From positions 1 through 6,748 of the forward strand of contig CANAXK010000098.1 in assembly GCA_947365485.1 (NCBI GenBank): a DNA stretch of 6,748 nt. Direction: 5' to 3'. The notes below the pieces were generated by a model. The model did no database searches and was not told the origin of the DNA. It saw only the letters and a program-made list of their open reading frames with translations. Numbering within the stretch: position 1 is the stretch's first letter; every line of letters starts with the position of its first letter. The position numbers and the translations under genes are program-made. Shown here piece after piece: positions 1 through 6,285 of the stretch. This DNA comes from an uncultured bacterium. GTDB taxonomy: Bacteria; Cyanobacteriota; Vampirovibrionia; Gastranaerophilales; Gastranaerophilaceae.

Positions 1-432
1 TGTTCCAAAAGCGCAGCCAGGGTCAAGCGTAATTGTGATTTCACCCTGTTTTGGTTCGTAGCTTAGCCAGCTCGGAACAACTGCGATTTTGTCAGTAACA
101 TGGGTTACAGTCCATTTTTCTTTCCATTTTTTTGACCAGTCCTGATTTTCTTTTTCATCAAGCGAGATTTCCCAGCTTCCGAGTTCTTCGTCCGTAAACC
201 CTCGCTCTTTGAGGAGTTCGCGTTCTGTTTTCAGTATTTCAACAGGGTTTGAATCCAGCTCTGTAAGAAAAACTCTTAAGGTTCCTCTGGTCGTAGAGGT
301 CATCTCAAGGTCTTTATATGCTTCTTCTGCAAGAACCACTCCTTCGCACTCAAAATTTGAGAAACAAATATCAGAGACTATCTCTTCAATTTCAGGGTTT
401 ATTGATATTCTTAATTCAAAATAGTTATTCAA
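1..432 (-). CDS. prmA: Ribosomal protein L11 methyltransferase, N-terminal part (cut by window start)
   Basis: PrmA is a cytoplasmic S-adenosylmethionine-dependent enzyme that methylates ribosomal protein L11 at several amino groups. The 144 visible residues carry the substrate-recognition domain and the beginning of the catalytic domain. Family hallmarks are the tryptophan cluster QDWSKKWKEKW (97-107), the PSW motif at 120-122, and DPGCAFGT at 137-144, which is the start of the SAM-binding motif (usually DPG-x-AFGTG). The methyltransferase core lies beyond the window. The start is taken as TTG at 432: GGAG lies six bases upstream, the protein then begins NNYFELRI as PrmA proteins do, and the next in-frame ATG is codon 44, inside the conserved domain. 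The frame stays open to base 1. It begins 13 bases after the accA stop, so it is probably the third gene of an accD-accA-prmA operon. The family call is firm; the TTG start is likely. Confidence 0.92.
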   Translation of the reverse strand, partial: MNNYFELRISINPEIEEIVSDICFSNFECEGVVLAEEAYKDLEMTSTTRGTLRVFLTELDSNPVEILKTERELLKERGFTDEELGSWEISLDEKENQDWSKKWKEKWTVTHVTDKIAVVPSWLSYEPKQGEITITLDPGCAFGT

Positions 433-445
433 TTTATGCTCCGAG

Positions 446-1399
446 TTATTCCAAAAACCTACCCATCGCGCGGAACTTATTATACCTGTCGTTTCTCAAC
501 TCGTCCGCCGACATCATTGAAAGCTCAGCCAGCGAATTAAGAATCGAAGATTTCATGCTGTTACCTACTGCAGCGTAATCAGCATGCGCTCCGCCTAATG
601 GCTCCGGAATCTCTTCATCAATAAGCCCAAGCTCAAGCAAGTCTTTTGATGTTATTTTTAGCGCCTCCGCAGCATCAGCAAACCTCGCAGCATCACGCCA
701 CAGAATCGAAGCGCAGCCTTCCGGAGAAATTACTGTATAGTATGCGTGCTCAAGCATCATTACCCTATTTGCAACAGCAAGCCCTAGAGCCCCGCCACTG
801 CAACCTTCGCCGGTAATTATTGCTACAATCGGCACATTAAGTTTCGCCATCTCTCTGAGGTTAACCGCAATCGCTGCACCCTGGCCTGTTTCTTCGGCTT
901 TAATACCAGGATAAGCACCTGGTGTGTCGATTAGGGTTACAACCGGAAGATTGAATTTGTTTGCGTGGTTGAAAAGTCTCAAGGCTTTTCTATAACCCTG
1001 CGGCTGCGGCATACCAAAATTGTATTCCAAATTCTCTTTTGTGGTTTTACCTTTTTGAATCCCGATAAGCATGAGCGGTTTTCCGTCAATTTTAGCAAGT
1101 CCGCCGATGATTGCTCTATCGTCCATACCTTCTCTGTCACCGTGGAGTTCAATGAAGTCATCGCAAATCAGGTTTACGTAGTCCAGAAATTTTGGTCTTT
1201 CCGGATGTCTTGCTATTTGTAGTTTTTGTGAAGGTTTCAATTTTGAGTACAACTCCTTTTTGTAATCTTGAGCTTGCTGTTCAAATGTCTGGATTTGTTC
1301 GTCTAAATCCATGCCGGAATTTTCGCTCATTTTTTTTAGTTCATCTATTTTTTTCTGTATTTCTACTATTGGTTTTTCAAAATCTAAAACTGTTGCCAT
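446..1399 (-). CDS. accA: Acetyl-CoA carboxylase carboxyltransferase subunit alpha
   Basis: AccA is the alpha subunit of the carboxyltransferase component of acetyl-CoA carboxylase. With AccD it transfers the carboxyl group from carboxybiotin on AccB to acetyl-CoA, giving malonyl-CoA for fatty acid synthesis in the cytoplasm. The protein is 317 residues from the ATG at 1399, close to the usual length of about 319. Visible hallmarks are LDFEKPI at the N terminus, a charged helical region (10-60), ARHPERP (63-69), the IDTPGAYPG loop (157-165), GEGCSGGALGLAVANRV (197-213) with the glycine-rich oxyanion-hole region, and SPEGCASILWRDA (225-237). An ATG at 1417 is in frame and would add six residues (MEYKEE) and overlap accD by 11 bases. 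The 1399 start is preferred because it reproduces the family N terminus and has GGAG and a purine tract upstream, with a 7-base gap after accD. The close accD-accA packing suggests coupled translation and balanced subunits. Confidence 0.96.
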   Translation of the reverse strand: MATVLDFEKPIVEIQKKIDELKKMSENSGMDLDEQIQTFEQQAQDYKKELYSKLKPSQKLQIARHPERPKFLDYVNLICDDFIELHGDREGMDDRAIIGGLAKIDGKPLMLIGIQKGKTTKENLEYNFGMPQPQGYRKALRLFNHANKFNLPVVTLIDTPGAYPGIKAEETGQGAAIAVNLREMAKLNVPIVAIITGEGCSGGALGLAVANRVMMLEHAYYTVISPEGCASILWRDAARFADAAEALKITSKDLLELGLIDEEIPEPLGGAHADYAAVGNSMKSSILNSLAELSMMSADELRNDRYNKFRAMGRFLE

Positions 1400-1406
1400 T
1401 TCTTCT

Positions 1407-2273
1407 TTATACTCCATGCATATCTAAAATATTAGCCAGTGTTTTCCTTAAATTCTTTCTCTTGGAGACTATGTCCACCTGACCGAATTTCAAAAGATAT
1501 TCTGCTGTCTGGAAATCGTCCGGAAGCTTCTGCCTGATTGTCTGCTCAATAACCCTTCTTCCCGCAAACCCGATTCTTGCCCCCTGTTCTGCAATAATTA
1601 TGTCACCCAGAGTCCCAAAACTAGCTGTAATACCGCCAAAAGTCGGCTCTGTCAAAAGGTTAATGTATAACAACCCAGCCTCATCCAATCTTGCAACAGC
1701 GCAAGAAGTTTTTGCCATCTGCATAAGGCTTAATGCGCTTTCCTGCATCCTTGCACCGCCTGATGAAGTAATTGCAAGCATCGGAAGCTTAAGCTCAAGA
1801 GCTTTTTCCATAATTCGCGTAACCTTTTCACCAACCACGCTGCCCATTGAACCGCCCATGTAATCAAAATCCATAACAGCAACTGCGATTCTGTGACCTT
1901 CAACTTTACCAATGCCGGTAATTACAGCCTCATCAAGTCCGGTTTTATCATGAGCCTTTTTAAGACGCTCTGCGTATGATTCTGTATCAACAAAATTAAG
2001 AGGGTCGCAAGGGAGAACATTCTTGAACAATTCTTCAAAAGAGCCCTTATCAAAAAGCTGTGAAATTCTTGTTCTGGCGTTTATTCTAAAGTGGTAGTCG
2101 CAATGCGGACACACCATTAAATTTTCGTCTAATTCTGCTTTCATCAACTGGGAATCGCAATGAACGCACTTTGTCCAGAGACCTGCGGCATCATTATCAA
2201 TACCCTTAATTTCTTTAGCTCTTCTCTCGATTTGAGCTTCTTTACGTTTGTCAAACCATTCTTGTATCGTCAT
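1407..2273 (-). CDS. accD: Acetyl-CoA carboxylase carboxyltransferase subunit beta
   Basis: AccD is the zinc-binding beta subunit that pairs with AccA in the carboxyltransferase. The 288 residues match the common length of 280-300. The N-terminal zinc ribbon is complete: C36-x2-C39 and C55-x2-C58, the last followed by YHFRI. The crotonase-like carboxyltransferase core follows, with MGGSMGSVVGEK (139-150), SSGGARMQES (170-179), EPTFGGITASFG (209-220) and EQGARIGFAGRRVIEQT (229-245), all typical of acetyl-CoA binding in this family. The ATG at 2273 must be the start, because an in-frame TAA lies only six bases before it. No Shine-Dalgarno sits at normal distance; the nearest strong purine tract, 2301-2310, ends 27 bases upstream. 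The gene follows a small unknown gene after 122 bases and leads directly into accA. Confidence 0.97.
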   Translation of the reverse strand: MTIQEWFDKRKEAQIERRAKEIKGIDNDAAGLWTKCVHCDSQLMKAELDENLMVCPHCDYHFRINARTRISQLFDKGSFEELFKNVLPCDPLNFVDTESYAERLKKAHDKTGLDEAVITGIGKVEGHRIAVAVMDFDYMGGSMGSVVGEKVTRIMEKALELKLPMLAITSSGGARMQESALSLMQMAKTSCAVARLDEAGLLYINLLTEPTFGGITASFGTLGDIIIAEQGARIGFAGRRVIEQTIRQKLPDDFQTAEYLLKFGQVDIVSKRKNLRKTLANILDMHGV

Positions 2274-2353
2274 AATTTATACACAACCGGTATTAAACCG
2301 TCCTTCTCCTATTCTAACTAAAATGCAATATGCAACCATATTACTACCCTATT

Positions 2354-2388
2354 TTACACCAAACATACAGGAAGTGGGTATGTTGTAA
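2354..2388. repeat. Interrupted inverted repeat between the small orphan gene and accD
   Basis: On the plus strand, AACATAC (2362-2368) and GTATGTT (2378-2384) are perfect complements around a 9-base spacer. An outer pair, TTAC (2354-2357) and GTAA (2385-2388), extends the symmetry with a 4-base bulge on one side. The element lies 7 bases after the stop of the orphan gene and about 80 bases before accD. No U-tract follows on the minus strand, so it does not look like an intrinsic terminator. It could be an RNA processing or stabilising hairpin, or an operator for the acc genes. No function can be assigned from sequence alone. Confidence 0.4.
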
Positions 2389-2395
2389 TAATTTG

Positions 2396-2788
2396 TTACC
2401 GTTTAAACGTATGTGCTATTATTGCATCTGTCCTTCTAAGCCAGTCAGAGAGCTTGTAAGCCTCACGAATAGCTTTGTGTTCATTCACTTCTTTCGGCTG
2501 TTTTACCGTGTTGATTGGAACCTGTTTAAAACAATCTGTCTTTGGCTGCCTGTTTAGATGATTGGCCCAAGGAGCGAAGACCGTGTCATTTCTTTCTATA
2601 AAATCAGAAAACTTTTTTACGCTGTCTTCTGACCCGACGGCAACCTTTGTCTTAAGCTTATTTTTGAGTGTAAGTTTATCCAACGGAAATTTTTGTGGAA
2701 GTGATTTTGCTGTTTCCTTTATCCTTGATGGAAAAATCACCTGTCTATTAACACTCATTTTTCCTATTGCGTCGATTAGTCTTGGCAT
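2396..2788 (-). CDS. Small basic protein of unknown function
   Basis: I do not recognise this 130-residue protein. It starts at the ATG at 2788 (MPRLIDAIGK), with GGAG seven bases upstream; a TTG one codon earlier is less likely. It is strongly basic: about 27 Lys/Arg against 14 Asp/Glu. There is no signal peptide, no convincing transmembrane segment and only one cysteine (86). Residues 21-50 are rich in lysine and low in complexity. The C-terminal part (about 100-130) looks more ordered and helical, with aromatic and hydrophobic residues in YKLSDWLRRTDAIIAH. The good ribosome site, the upstream TATAAT and its placement between a terminator and accD support a real gene. It is probably transcribed from its own promoter, and no clear terminator separates it from accD, so the two may be cotranscribed. 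A nucleic-acid-binding role would fit the charge but is a guess. Confidence 0.7.
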   Translation of the reverse strand: MPRLIDAIGKMSVNRQVIFPSRIKETAKSLPQKFPLDKLTLKNKLKTKVAVGSEDSVKKFSDFIERNDTVFAPWANHLNRQPKTDCFKQVPINTVKQPKEVNEHKAIREAYKLSDWLRRTDAIIAHTFKR

Positions 2789-2820
2789 CAATGTACTCCT
2801 TTTTTGACATGTGTATATTT

Positions 2821-2826
2821 ATTATA
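2821..2826 (-). promoter_or_regulatory. Probable -10 element for the small basic protein gene
   Basis: Read on the minus strand, the sequence is a perfect TATAAT, 32 bases before the ATG at 2788. It lies just downstream of the response-regulator terminator, which is the expected place for a new promoter. No convincing -35 hexamer is found 16-18 bases upstream; that position falls within the terminator stem. Flanking sequence is very AT-rich, so chance occurrence is possible. Confidence 0.4.
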
Positions 2827-2830
2827 AACC

Positions 2831-2869
2831 AAAATAAAAGAAGGTCTGGATTTAAACCAGACCTTCTTT
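2831..2869 (-). terminator. Intrinsic terminator of the response-regulator gene, overlapping its coding end
   Basis: On the minus strand, a perfect 13-base-pair stem is formed by AAAGAAGGTCTGG (2869-2857) and CCAGACCTTCTTT (2849-2837) around a 7-base loop. It is followed by TATTTT, giving a short U-rich tail. The 5' arm encodes part of the last residues (KEGL) of the response regulator, and the TAA stop (2854-2852) lies in the loop. The structure lacks a long uninterrupted U-run, but the length and perfection of the stem make termination likely. Confidence 0.85.
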
Positions 2870-3511
2870 AAGAGCTTTGACTGCTGCTTGCGTTCTATCA
2901 TCTACAACAAGCTTCTGGATTATATTACACACATGCGCCTTTGCCGTATGCTCGCTTATCGTCAGGGTTTTTGCGATTTGGCTATTGGATTGTCCATCCA
3001 CAACAAGCTTCAAAACTTCGTATTCCCTCTGCGTAAGATTAGAATGGTTTTCTTTAAAAGCAGTACGTGACAGTTGCCTTGAAGGTATAACCCCACAATT
3101 TTTATCACGGATAAACGGGACGACCTGCGGGTCTATCCACATTGCACCCTCTTTTACCATCTTGATGACATTCATTAGAAAATCAGTGCAAATATCTTTT
3201 ATCACATACGCGCTTGCTCCGGCAGCAAACGCTGCGTTCAAGTCATCTTCTGCAACATGGGATGTCAGGATGATAACCTTTATATTATTATTATACTCAA
3301 GGATTTGTTTTGTGGCTTCAATTCCTGATATATCAGGCAGCCCTATATCCATGAGTACGATATCCGGTTTTATCAGCTTAGATTTTTCAACGGCCTCTTT
3401 ACCGTTTACAGCTTCGCCGATTATTTCAAGCTCGGGATAGTCGCAGAATAATGATTTTATCCCGATTCTCATTAATTTCTGGTCTTCGACAAGTAGTATT
3501 TTTATTTGCAT
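2852..3511 (-). CDS. NarL/LuxR-family response regulator (orphan)
   Basis: This is a 219-residue two-component response regulator, a cytoplasmic transcription factor activated by phosphorylation. The receiver domain spans about 1-122: acidic pair E9/D10, phosphoacceptor D55 in LMDIGLP, switch residues T83/S84 in IILTS, and conserved K105 in AYVIKD. A linker of some 35 residues (123-157) follows. The C-terminal GerE-type helix-turn-helix (about 158-219) has LTQREYEVLKLVVDGQSN, SQIAKTL and SEHTAKAHV, and ends with DDRTQAAVKA. All expected catalytic residues are present, so the protein should be phosphorylatable. Most relatives read TVK where this one has TAK in the recognition helix, a mild deviation. 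GGGAGG lies four bases before the ATG. No histidine kinase is in the window, so signal and targets are unknown. It stands alone between the ACT/TPR cassette and its own terminator. Confidence 0.95.
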   Translation of the reverse strand: MQIKILLVEDQKLMRIGIKSLFCDYPELEIIGEAVNGKEAVEKSKLIKPDIVLMDIGLPDISGIEATKQILEYNNNIKVIILTSHVAEDDLNAAFAAGASAYVIKDICTDFLMNVIKMVKEGAMWIDPQVVPFIRDKNCGVIPSRQLSRTAFKENHSNLTQREYEVLKLVVDGQSNSQIAKTLTISEHTAKAHVCNIIQKLVVDDRTQAAVKALKEGLV

Positions 3512-3515
3512 AAAA

Positions 3516-3538
3516 CCTCCCTGGGCTGGTTTCCCAAG
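3516..3538 (-). promoter_or_regulatory. Leader hairpin touching the ribosome site of the response regulator
   Basis: In the minus-strand transcript, CUUGGG (3538-3533) can pair with CCCAGG (3525-3520) around a 7-base loop; five pairs are Watson-Crick and one is G-U. The 3' arm shares its last two bases with the GGGAGG Shine-Dalgarno (3521-3516). The hairpin could tune initiation by partly covering the ribosome site, or may be incidental. Confidence 0.3.
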
Positions 3539-3569
3539 ATAATATTAAAAGGTTTTACGTTCCACTTAA

Positions 3570-3578
3570 ATTGTAGCA
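3570..3578 (-). promoter_or_regulatory. Candidate extended -10 promoter of the response-regulator gene
   Basis: On the minus strand the sequence reads TGCTACAAT, an extended -10 (TG-n-TACAAT) with one mismatch from TATAAT. It lies in the 104-base gap between the TPR gene and the response regulator and would give a leader of about 50 bases containing the hairpin at 3516-3538. No good -35 is visible, which is tolerable for an extended -10. A second, weaker possibility is TAATAT closer to the gene. Confidence 0.35.
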
Positions 3579-3615
3579 ATCAATGACAGCAGCGTTATTG
3601 TTCTTAATTTTAAAC

Positions 3616-4077
3616 TCAGAAGTATTTTTTTAATGCTTCCTGCAAATCCACGATCTTCAAATGGTTCTCAAGCATCGCCTGATTTCTGCCCTCATAAGCA
3701 GAATCGTAATCATCATTTTCGTCTATTGCAAGATTGAAATACTTAACCGCCTCATCAAGCTTATCCTGAAAATAATAAGCCATCCCAATAAGAGTGTGCT
3801 CGACTTCTTTTTCTTCAGAAAACATGAGTGCTTTTTTATAATACTTTATAGCGCTTTCATATTTTCCTTCTGCCTGCTCAATGCATCCAAACCCTCTAAG
3901 CACAGCAGGGTTTTCAGGATCTAGAGAAAAAGCTTCCTCAAGACTCTTACGTCCGGATTCCAAGTCATAACGTTCAATTTCTTTTTTTGCTTTTGTGATA
4001 AGGGTTATCAACATAATTTTCCCATTCATCTTCTGGAAAAATGCTGAAATCTCTTTAAGTTTTTCAATTTCGTTCAC
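3616..4077 (-). CDS. Tetratricopeptide (TPR) repeat protein
   Basis: This 153-residue soluble protein has no signal peptide. Residues 24-125 form about three tandem TPR units: roughly 24-57 (including LEEAFSLDPENP), 58-91 (AEGKYESAIKYYKKAL) and 92-125 (FQDKLDEAVKYFNLAI), each with the A/G-x3-Y/F and A-x3-F/Y spacing of the fold. A capping helix follows to the C terminus. TPR proteins serve as protein-protein adaptors; no enzymatic domain is present. The start is GTG at 4077, since an in-frame TAA directly precedes it; an ATG at codon 18 is a possible later start. The gene begins four bases after the stop of the ACT-domain gene and has a poor ribosome site, so translation is probably coupled to that gene. 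Binding partners cannot be deduced. Confidence 0.88.
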   Translation of the reverse strand: MNEIEKLKEISAFFQKMNGKIMLITLITKAKKEIERYDLESGRKSLEEAFSLDPENPAVLRGFGCIEQAEGKYESAIKYYKKALMFSEEKEVEHTLIGMAYYFQDKLDEAVKYFNLAIDENDDYDSAYEGRNQAMLENHLKIVDLQEALKKYF

Positions 4078-4081
4078 TTAC

Positions 4082-4363
4082 TTATTGCACCGTATGCATT
4101 TTTTCAAAAATGCCTTTTTTCTGGACCCAAACTTCGACCTCAAGACGGTTTCCCTCTTCAATCAAAACATTTTTTAATTCTTTGAAGTTGAGCTCAGCCT
4201 CTTTTATATCGCAGAGCATAAACATTACAAAATGGCCTTGCATAAGCGTTTGCTTAATATCCTCAATATTAACTTTGTACTTTGCAAGAATACCGGAGAC
4301 ACTTGCTACAATACCAACCTTGTCTGTTCCAGATACTGTAATAATAATTTTGTAATCATCCAT
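4082..4363 (-). CDS. ACT-domain protein, UPF0237 type
   Basis: The 93-residue protein is a single ACT domain of the UPF0237 kind. ACT domains usually bind amino acids or similar small ligands and dimerise, but the role of this stand-alone family is not established. Visible features are the first strand and loop IIITVSGTDKVGIVASVS (6-23), with the conserved D-K/R-x-G ligand loop, INI-like VNIEDIKQTLMQGHFVMFM (31-49), and a C-terminal tail ending in IFEKMH (85-90), matching the IFxxMHRI ending of the family. Length is normal. AGGAG lies eight bases before the ATG, and a strong extended -10 is found just upstream. It is the first gene of a two-gene unit with the TPR protein and is divergent from typA. 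Confidence 0.92.
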   Translation of the reverse strand: MDDYKIIITVSGTDKVGIVASVSGILAKYKVNIEDIKQTLMQGHFVMFMLCDIKEAELNFKELKNVLIEEGNRLEVEVWVQKKGIFEKMHTVQ

Positions 4364-4391
4364 TAAATTTGCTCCTATATTTTACAAAAAT

Positions 4392-4400
4392 ATTATACCA
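4392..4400 (-). promoter_or_regulatory. Extended -10 promoter for the ACT/TPR operon
   Basis: On the minus strand the sequence is TGGTATAAT: a consensus TATAAT with the extended TG-n element. It is 29 bases before the ACT-gene start and would give a leader of about 20 bases carrying the AGGAG ribosome site. No recognisable -35 is present at 16-18 bases, but consensus extended -10 elements often work without one. Confidence 0.65.
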
Positions 4401-4432
4401 CAAATTTTTTAGTTTTCTCTTGTTTTTTCAGC

Positions 4433-4460
4433 TTGATATCTTACAATAAAAGTGTAAAAA
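4433..4460 (+). promoter_or_regulatory. Candidate typA promoter
   Basis: TTGATA (4433-4438) is a four-of-six match to TTGACA or better, and lies 16 bases before TAAAAA (4455-4460), a moderate -10. An alternative pairing is TTACAA (4441-4446) with TACACT (4462-4467), 15 bases apart. In either reading the -10 falls inside the palindrome at 4451-4467. The start point would be roughly 20-30 bases before the typA ATG. Confidence 0.4.
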
Positions 4461-4467
4461 CTACACT
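4451..4467. promoter_or_regulatory. Perfect 6-5-6 palindrome at the typA promoter, possible operator
   Basis: AGTGTA (4451-4456) and TACACT (4462-4467) are exact complements around the 5-base spacer AAAAC. Half-site length and spacing suit a dimeric helix-turn-helix repressor, and the site covers both candidate -10 elements of typA. There is no U-tract after it, and a hairpin with only two G-C pairs would be weak, so an RNA terminator is unlikely. It is not a classical DtxR or MntR box. The binding factor is unknown. Confidence 0.45.
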
Positions 4468-4494
4468 AGACGTAAAAATTATAGGAATTTGGAT

Positions 4495-6285
4495 ATGGCA
4501 AAAAATCTTAGAAATATAGCAATTATCGCTCACGTTGACCACGGTAAGACAACGCTGGTTGACTGTATGCTCAAACAGAGCGGTGCTTTCAGAGAAAACC
4601 AGCAGGTTCAGGAACGTGTTCTTGACAGCAACGACCTTGAAAGAGAAAGAGGGATTACAATCCTTTCGAAGAACATCTCAATTGACTACAAGGGCGTTAA
4701 AATCAATGTTGTAGACACCCCGGGCCACGCAGACTTCGGCGGAGAAGTTGAGCGTGTTTTAGGTATGGTAGACGGCGCGCTTCTGATTGTTGACGCAGCA
4801 GAAGGCCCTATGCCGCAGACAAGATTTGTTCTTTCTAAAGCGCTTGAACTCGGAATAAAAATCATTGTTGTAATCAACAAAATTGACAAGCCGGCAGGTG
4901 ATCCGGACGGAACATTGGACAAAGTCTTTGACCTGTTTACAGAACTCACTGACAGAGAAGACCTGATTGATTTTCCTTACATTTATGCAAGCAGCCTGAA
5001 CGGGTTTGCTATCAAGCACCTTGATGATGAGAAAAAGGACATGGTTCCGCTTCTTGACTGCATTTTAGAAAACATCCAGGAGCCAAGCGGAGATTCAACT
5101 AAACCGTTCCAATTCAGAGCTACTACGCTTGATTACAACGAGTATGTAGGAAGAATCGTTATCGGCCGTGTTGTTAACGGCGTAGTGCACTCCCAGGATC
5201 AGGTTGCGTGGATTAACGCAGAAGGCAAAGTTTCAAGAGGAAAAATCACAAAGCTATTCGGATTTAAGGACTTAGGACGTGTTGAAATTGAATCAGCCGA
5301 AGCCGGTGACATTGTTGGCATTGCAGGTTTCCCTGATATCCAAATCGGTGAAACACTTTGTGACCCTAACAACATTGAAGCACTTCCGCTCATCAAAGTT
5401 GACGAGCCGACTCTTCAAATGAACTTTTCTGTAAACGACAGTCCGTTTGCGGGTCAAGAAGGTAAGTTTGTAACATCAAGACAAATCAGAAAACGTCTTT
5501 ACGATGAATTAGAAAAGAACGTAAGTTTGCGCGTTGAAGACACTGACTCTACTGACTGTTTCAAAGTTAGCGGCAGAGGCGAGCTTCACCTCGGAGTACT
5601 AATAGAAACAATGCGTCGTGAGGGTTACGAGTTTCAGGTATCAAAGCCGGAAGTTATATTTAAGGGAGAGGGTGAAAACCTTCAGGAACCGTTTGAAAAC
5701 TTGCTGGTTGATGTTCCGGAAGAATACGCAGGTTCTTGCATTGACAGGCTTTCAGGAAGGAAAGCAACAATGCTTGAAATGCAGAACGCCAACGGCAGAA
5801 CAAACATGAAGTTCTCAATTCCAGCCCGCGGCTTAATCGGGTTCCGCACAGAGTTCATCCGTATGACACGCGGTGAAGGCATCATGTACCACACATTTGA
5901 CGAGTACAAGCCTTATGCCGGTGATATTCCAAAGCAGAGAAGCGGGTCAATCCTTGCTCACGAAAACGGTGAAGCAATTCCGTACGCGCTTGCTCAGTTT
6001 GAAGACCGCGGCGTATTTTTCGTAACACCGAAGACAAAGGTTTACCGCGGGATGATAATCGGTGAAGGCAACCGTCCGCAGGACATTGTTGTTAACATCT
6101 GCAAGACCAAAAAGCTTACAAACATGAGAAGTGCAACCGCAGACGTTATGGTAACGCTTCAGGCACACAAAGAGTTATCGCTTGAAGATTGTCTTGAATA
6201 CATCGGTGATGATGAGCTTGTGGAAATCACACCGGAGAATATCCGCATGAGAAAGCAGGATTTGGTTAAATTCAAGAGTATTTAG
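4495..6285 (+). CDS. typA: Ribosome-associated translational GTPase TypA/BipA
   Basis: TypA (BipA) is an EF-G-like GTPase that binds the 70S ribosome and helps ribosome assembly and growth under cold and other stress. The 596-residue protein is full length (family about 590-615). GTPase motifs are intact: G1 AHVDHGKTT (12-20), G2 RGITI (52-56), G3 DTPGH (74-78), G4 NKID (128-131) and G5-like ASSL (165-168). The beta-barrel domain follows at about 200-290 ([14 protein letters not shown]), then the EF-G III-like domain with [13 protein letters not shown] and [19 protein letters not shown], the domain V-like part ([26 protein letters not shown]) and the family-specific C-terminal domain with NRPQDI and [11 protein letters not shown] at 4495 is chosen because AGGA lies eight bases upstream; a TTG two codons earlier would leave only two bases to it. 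The gene stands alone on the plus strand, converging on dtxR with a 27-base gap. Confidence 0.97.
   Translation: MAKNLRNIAIIAHVDHGKTTLVDCMLKQSGAFRENQQVQERVLDSNDLERERGITILSKNISIDYKGVKINVVDTPGHADFGGEVERVLGMVDGALLIVDAAEGPMPQTRFVLSKALELGIKIIVVINKIDKPAGDPDGTLDKVFDLFTELTDREDLIDFPYIYASSLNGFAIKHLDDEKKDMVPLLDCILENIQEPSGDSTKPFQFRATTLDYNEYVGRIVIGRVVNGVVHSQDQVAWINAEGKVSRGKITKLFGFKDLGRVEIESAEAGDIVGIAGFPDIQIGETLCDPNNIEALPLIKVDEPTLQMNFSVNDSPFAGQEGKFVTSRQIRKRLYDELEKNVSLRVEDTDSTDCFKVSGRGELHLGVLIETMRREGYEFQVSKPEVIFKGEGENLQEPFENLLVDVPEEYAGSCIDRLSGRKATMLEMQNANGRTNMKFSIPARGLIGFRTEFIRMTRGEGIMYHTFDEYKPYAGDIPKQRSGSILAHENGEAIPYALAQFEDRGVFFVTPKTKVYRGMIIGEGNRPQDIVVNICKTKKLTNMRSATADVMVTLQAHKELSLEDCLEYIGDDELVEITPENIRMRKQDLVKFKSI

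Noticed and set aside
209..578. Two overlapping plus-strand frames opposite prmA and the accA end
   Set aside because: The minus-strand reading gives clear PrmA and AccA sequence; the plus-strand products have no recognisable pattern.
2401..2408. GTTTAAAC 8-base palindrome at the end of the orphan gene
   Set aside because: It is a short AT-rich palindrome within coding sequence and close to chance expectation; no function is suggested.
2877..3440. A 187-codon open frame on the plus strand opposite the response regulator
   Set aside because: It lies wholly within a clear response-regulator gene on the other strand, its translation is rich in Ser, Ile and Cys without any domain pattern, and there is no ribosome site.
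4451..4467. DtxR or MntR box upstream of typA controlled by the window's own metalloregulator
   Set aside because: The palindrome does not resemble the TTAGGTTAG-type DtxR/IdeR box or known MntR sites. A link remains untested and is not claimed.
4489..4494. TTG start for typA two codons earlier
   Set aside because: It leaves only two bases to AGGA and adds residues not typical of the family; ATG at 4495 has normal spacing.
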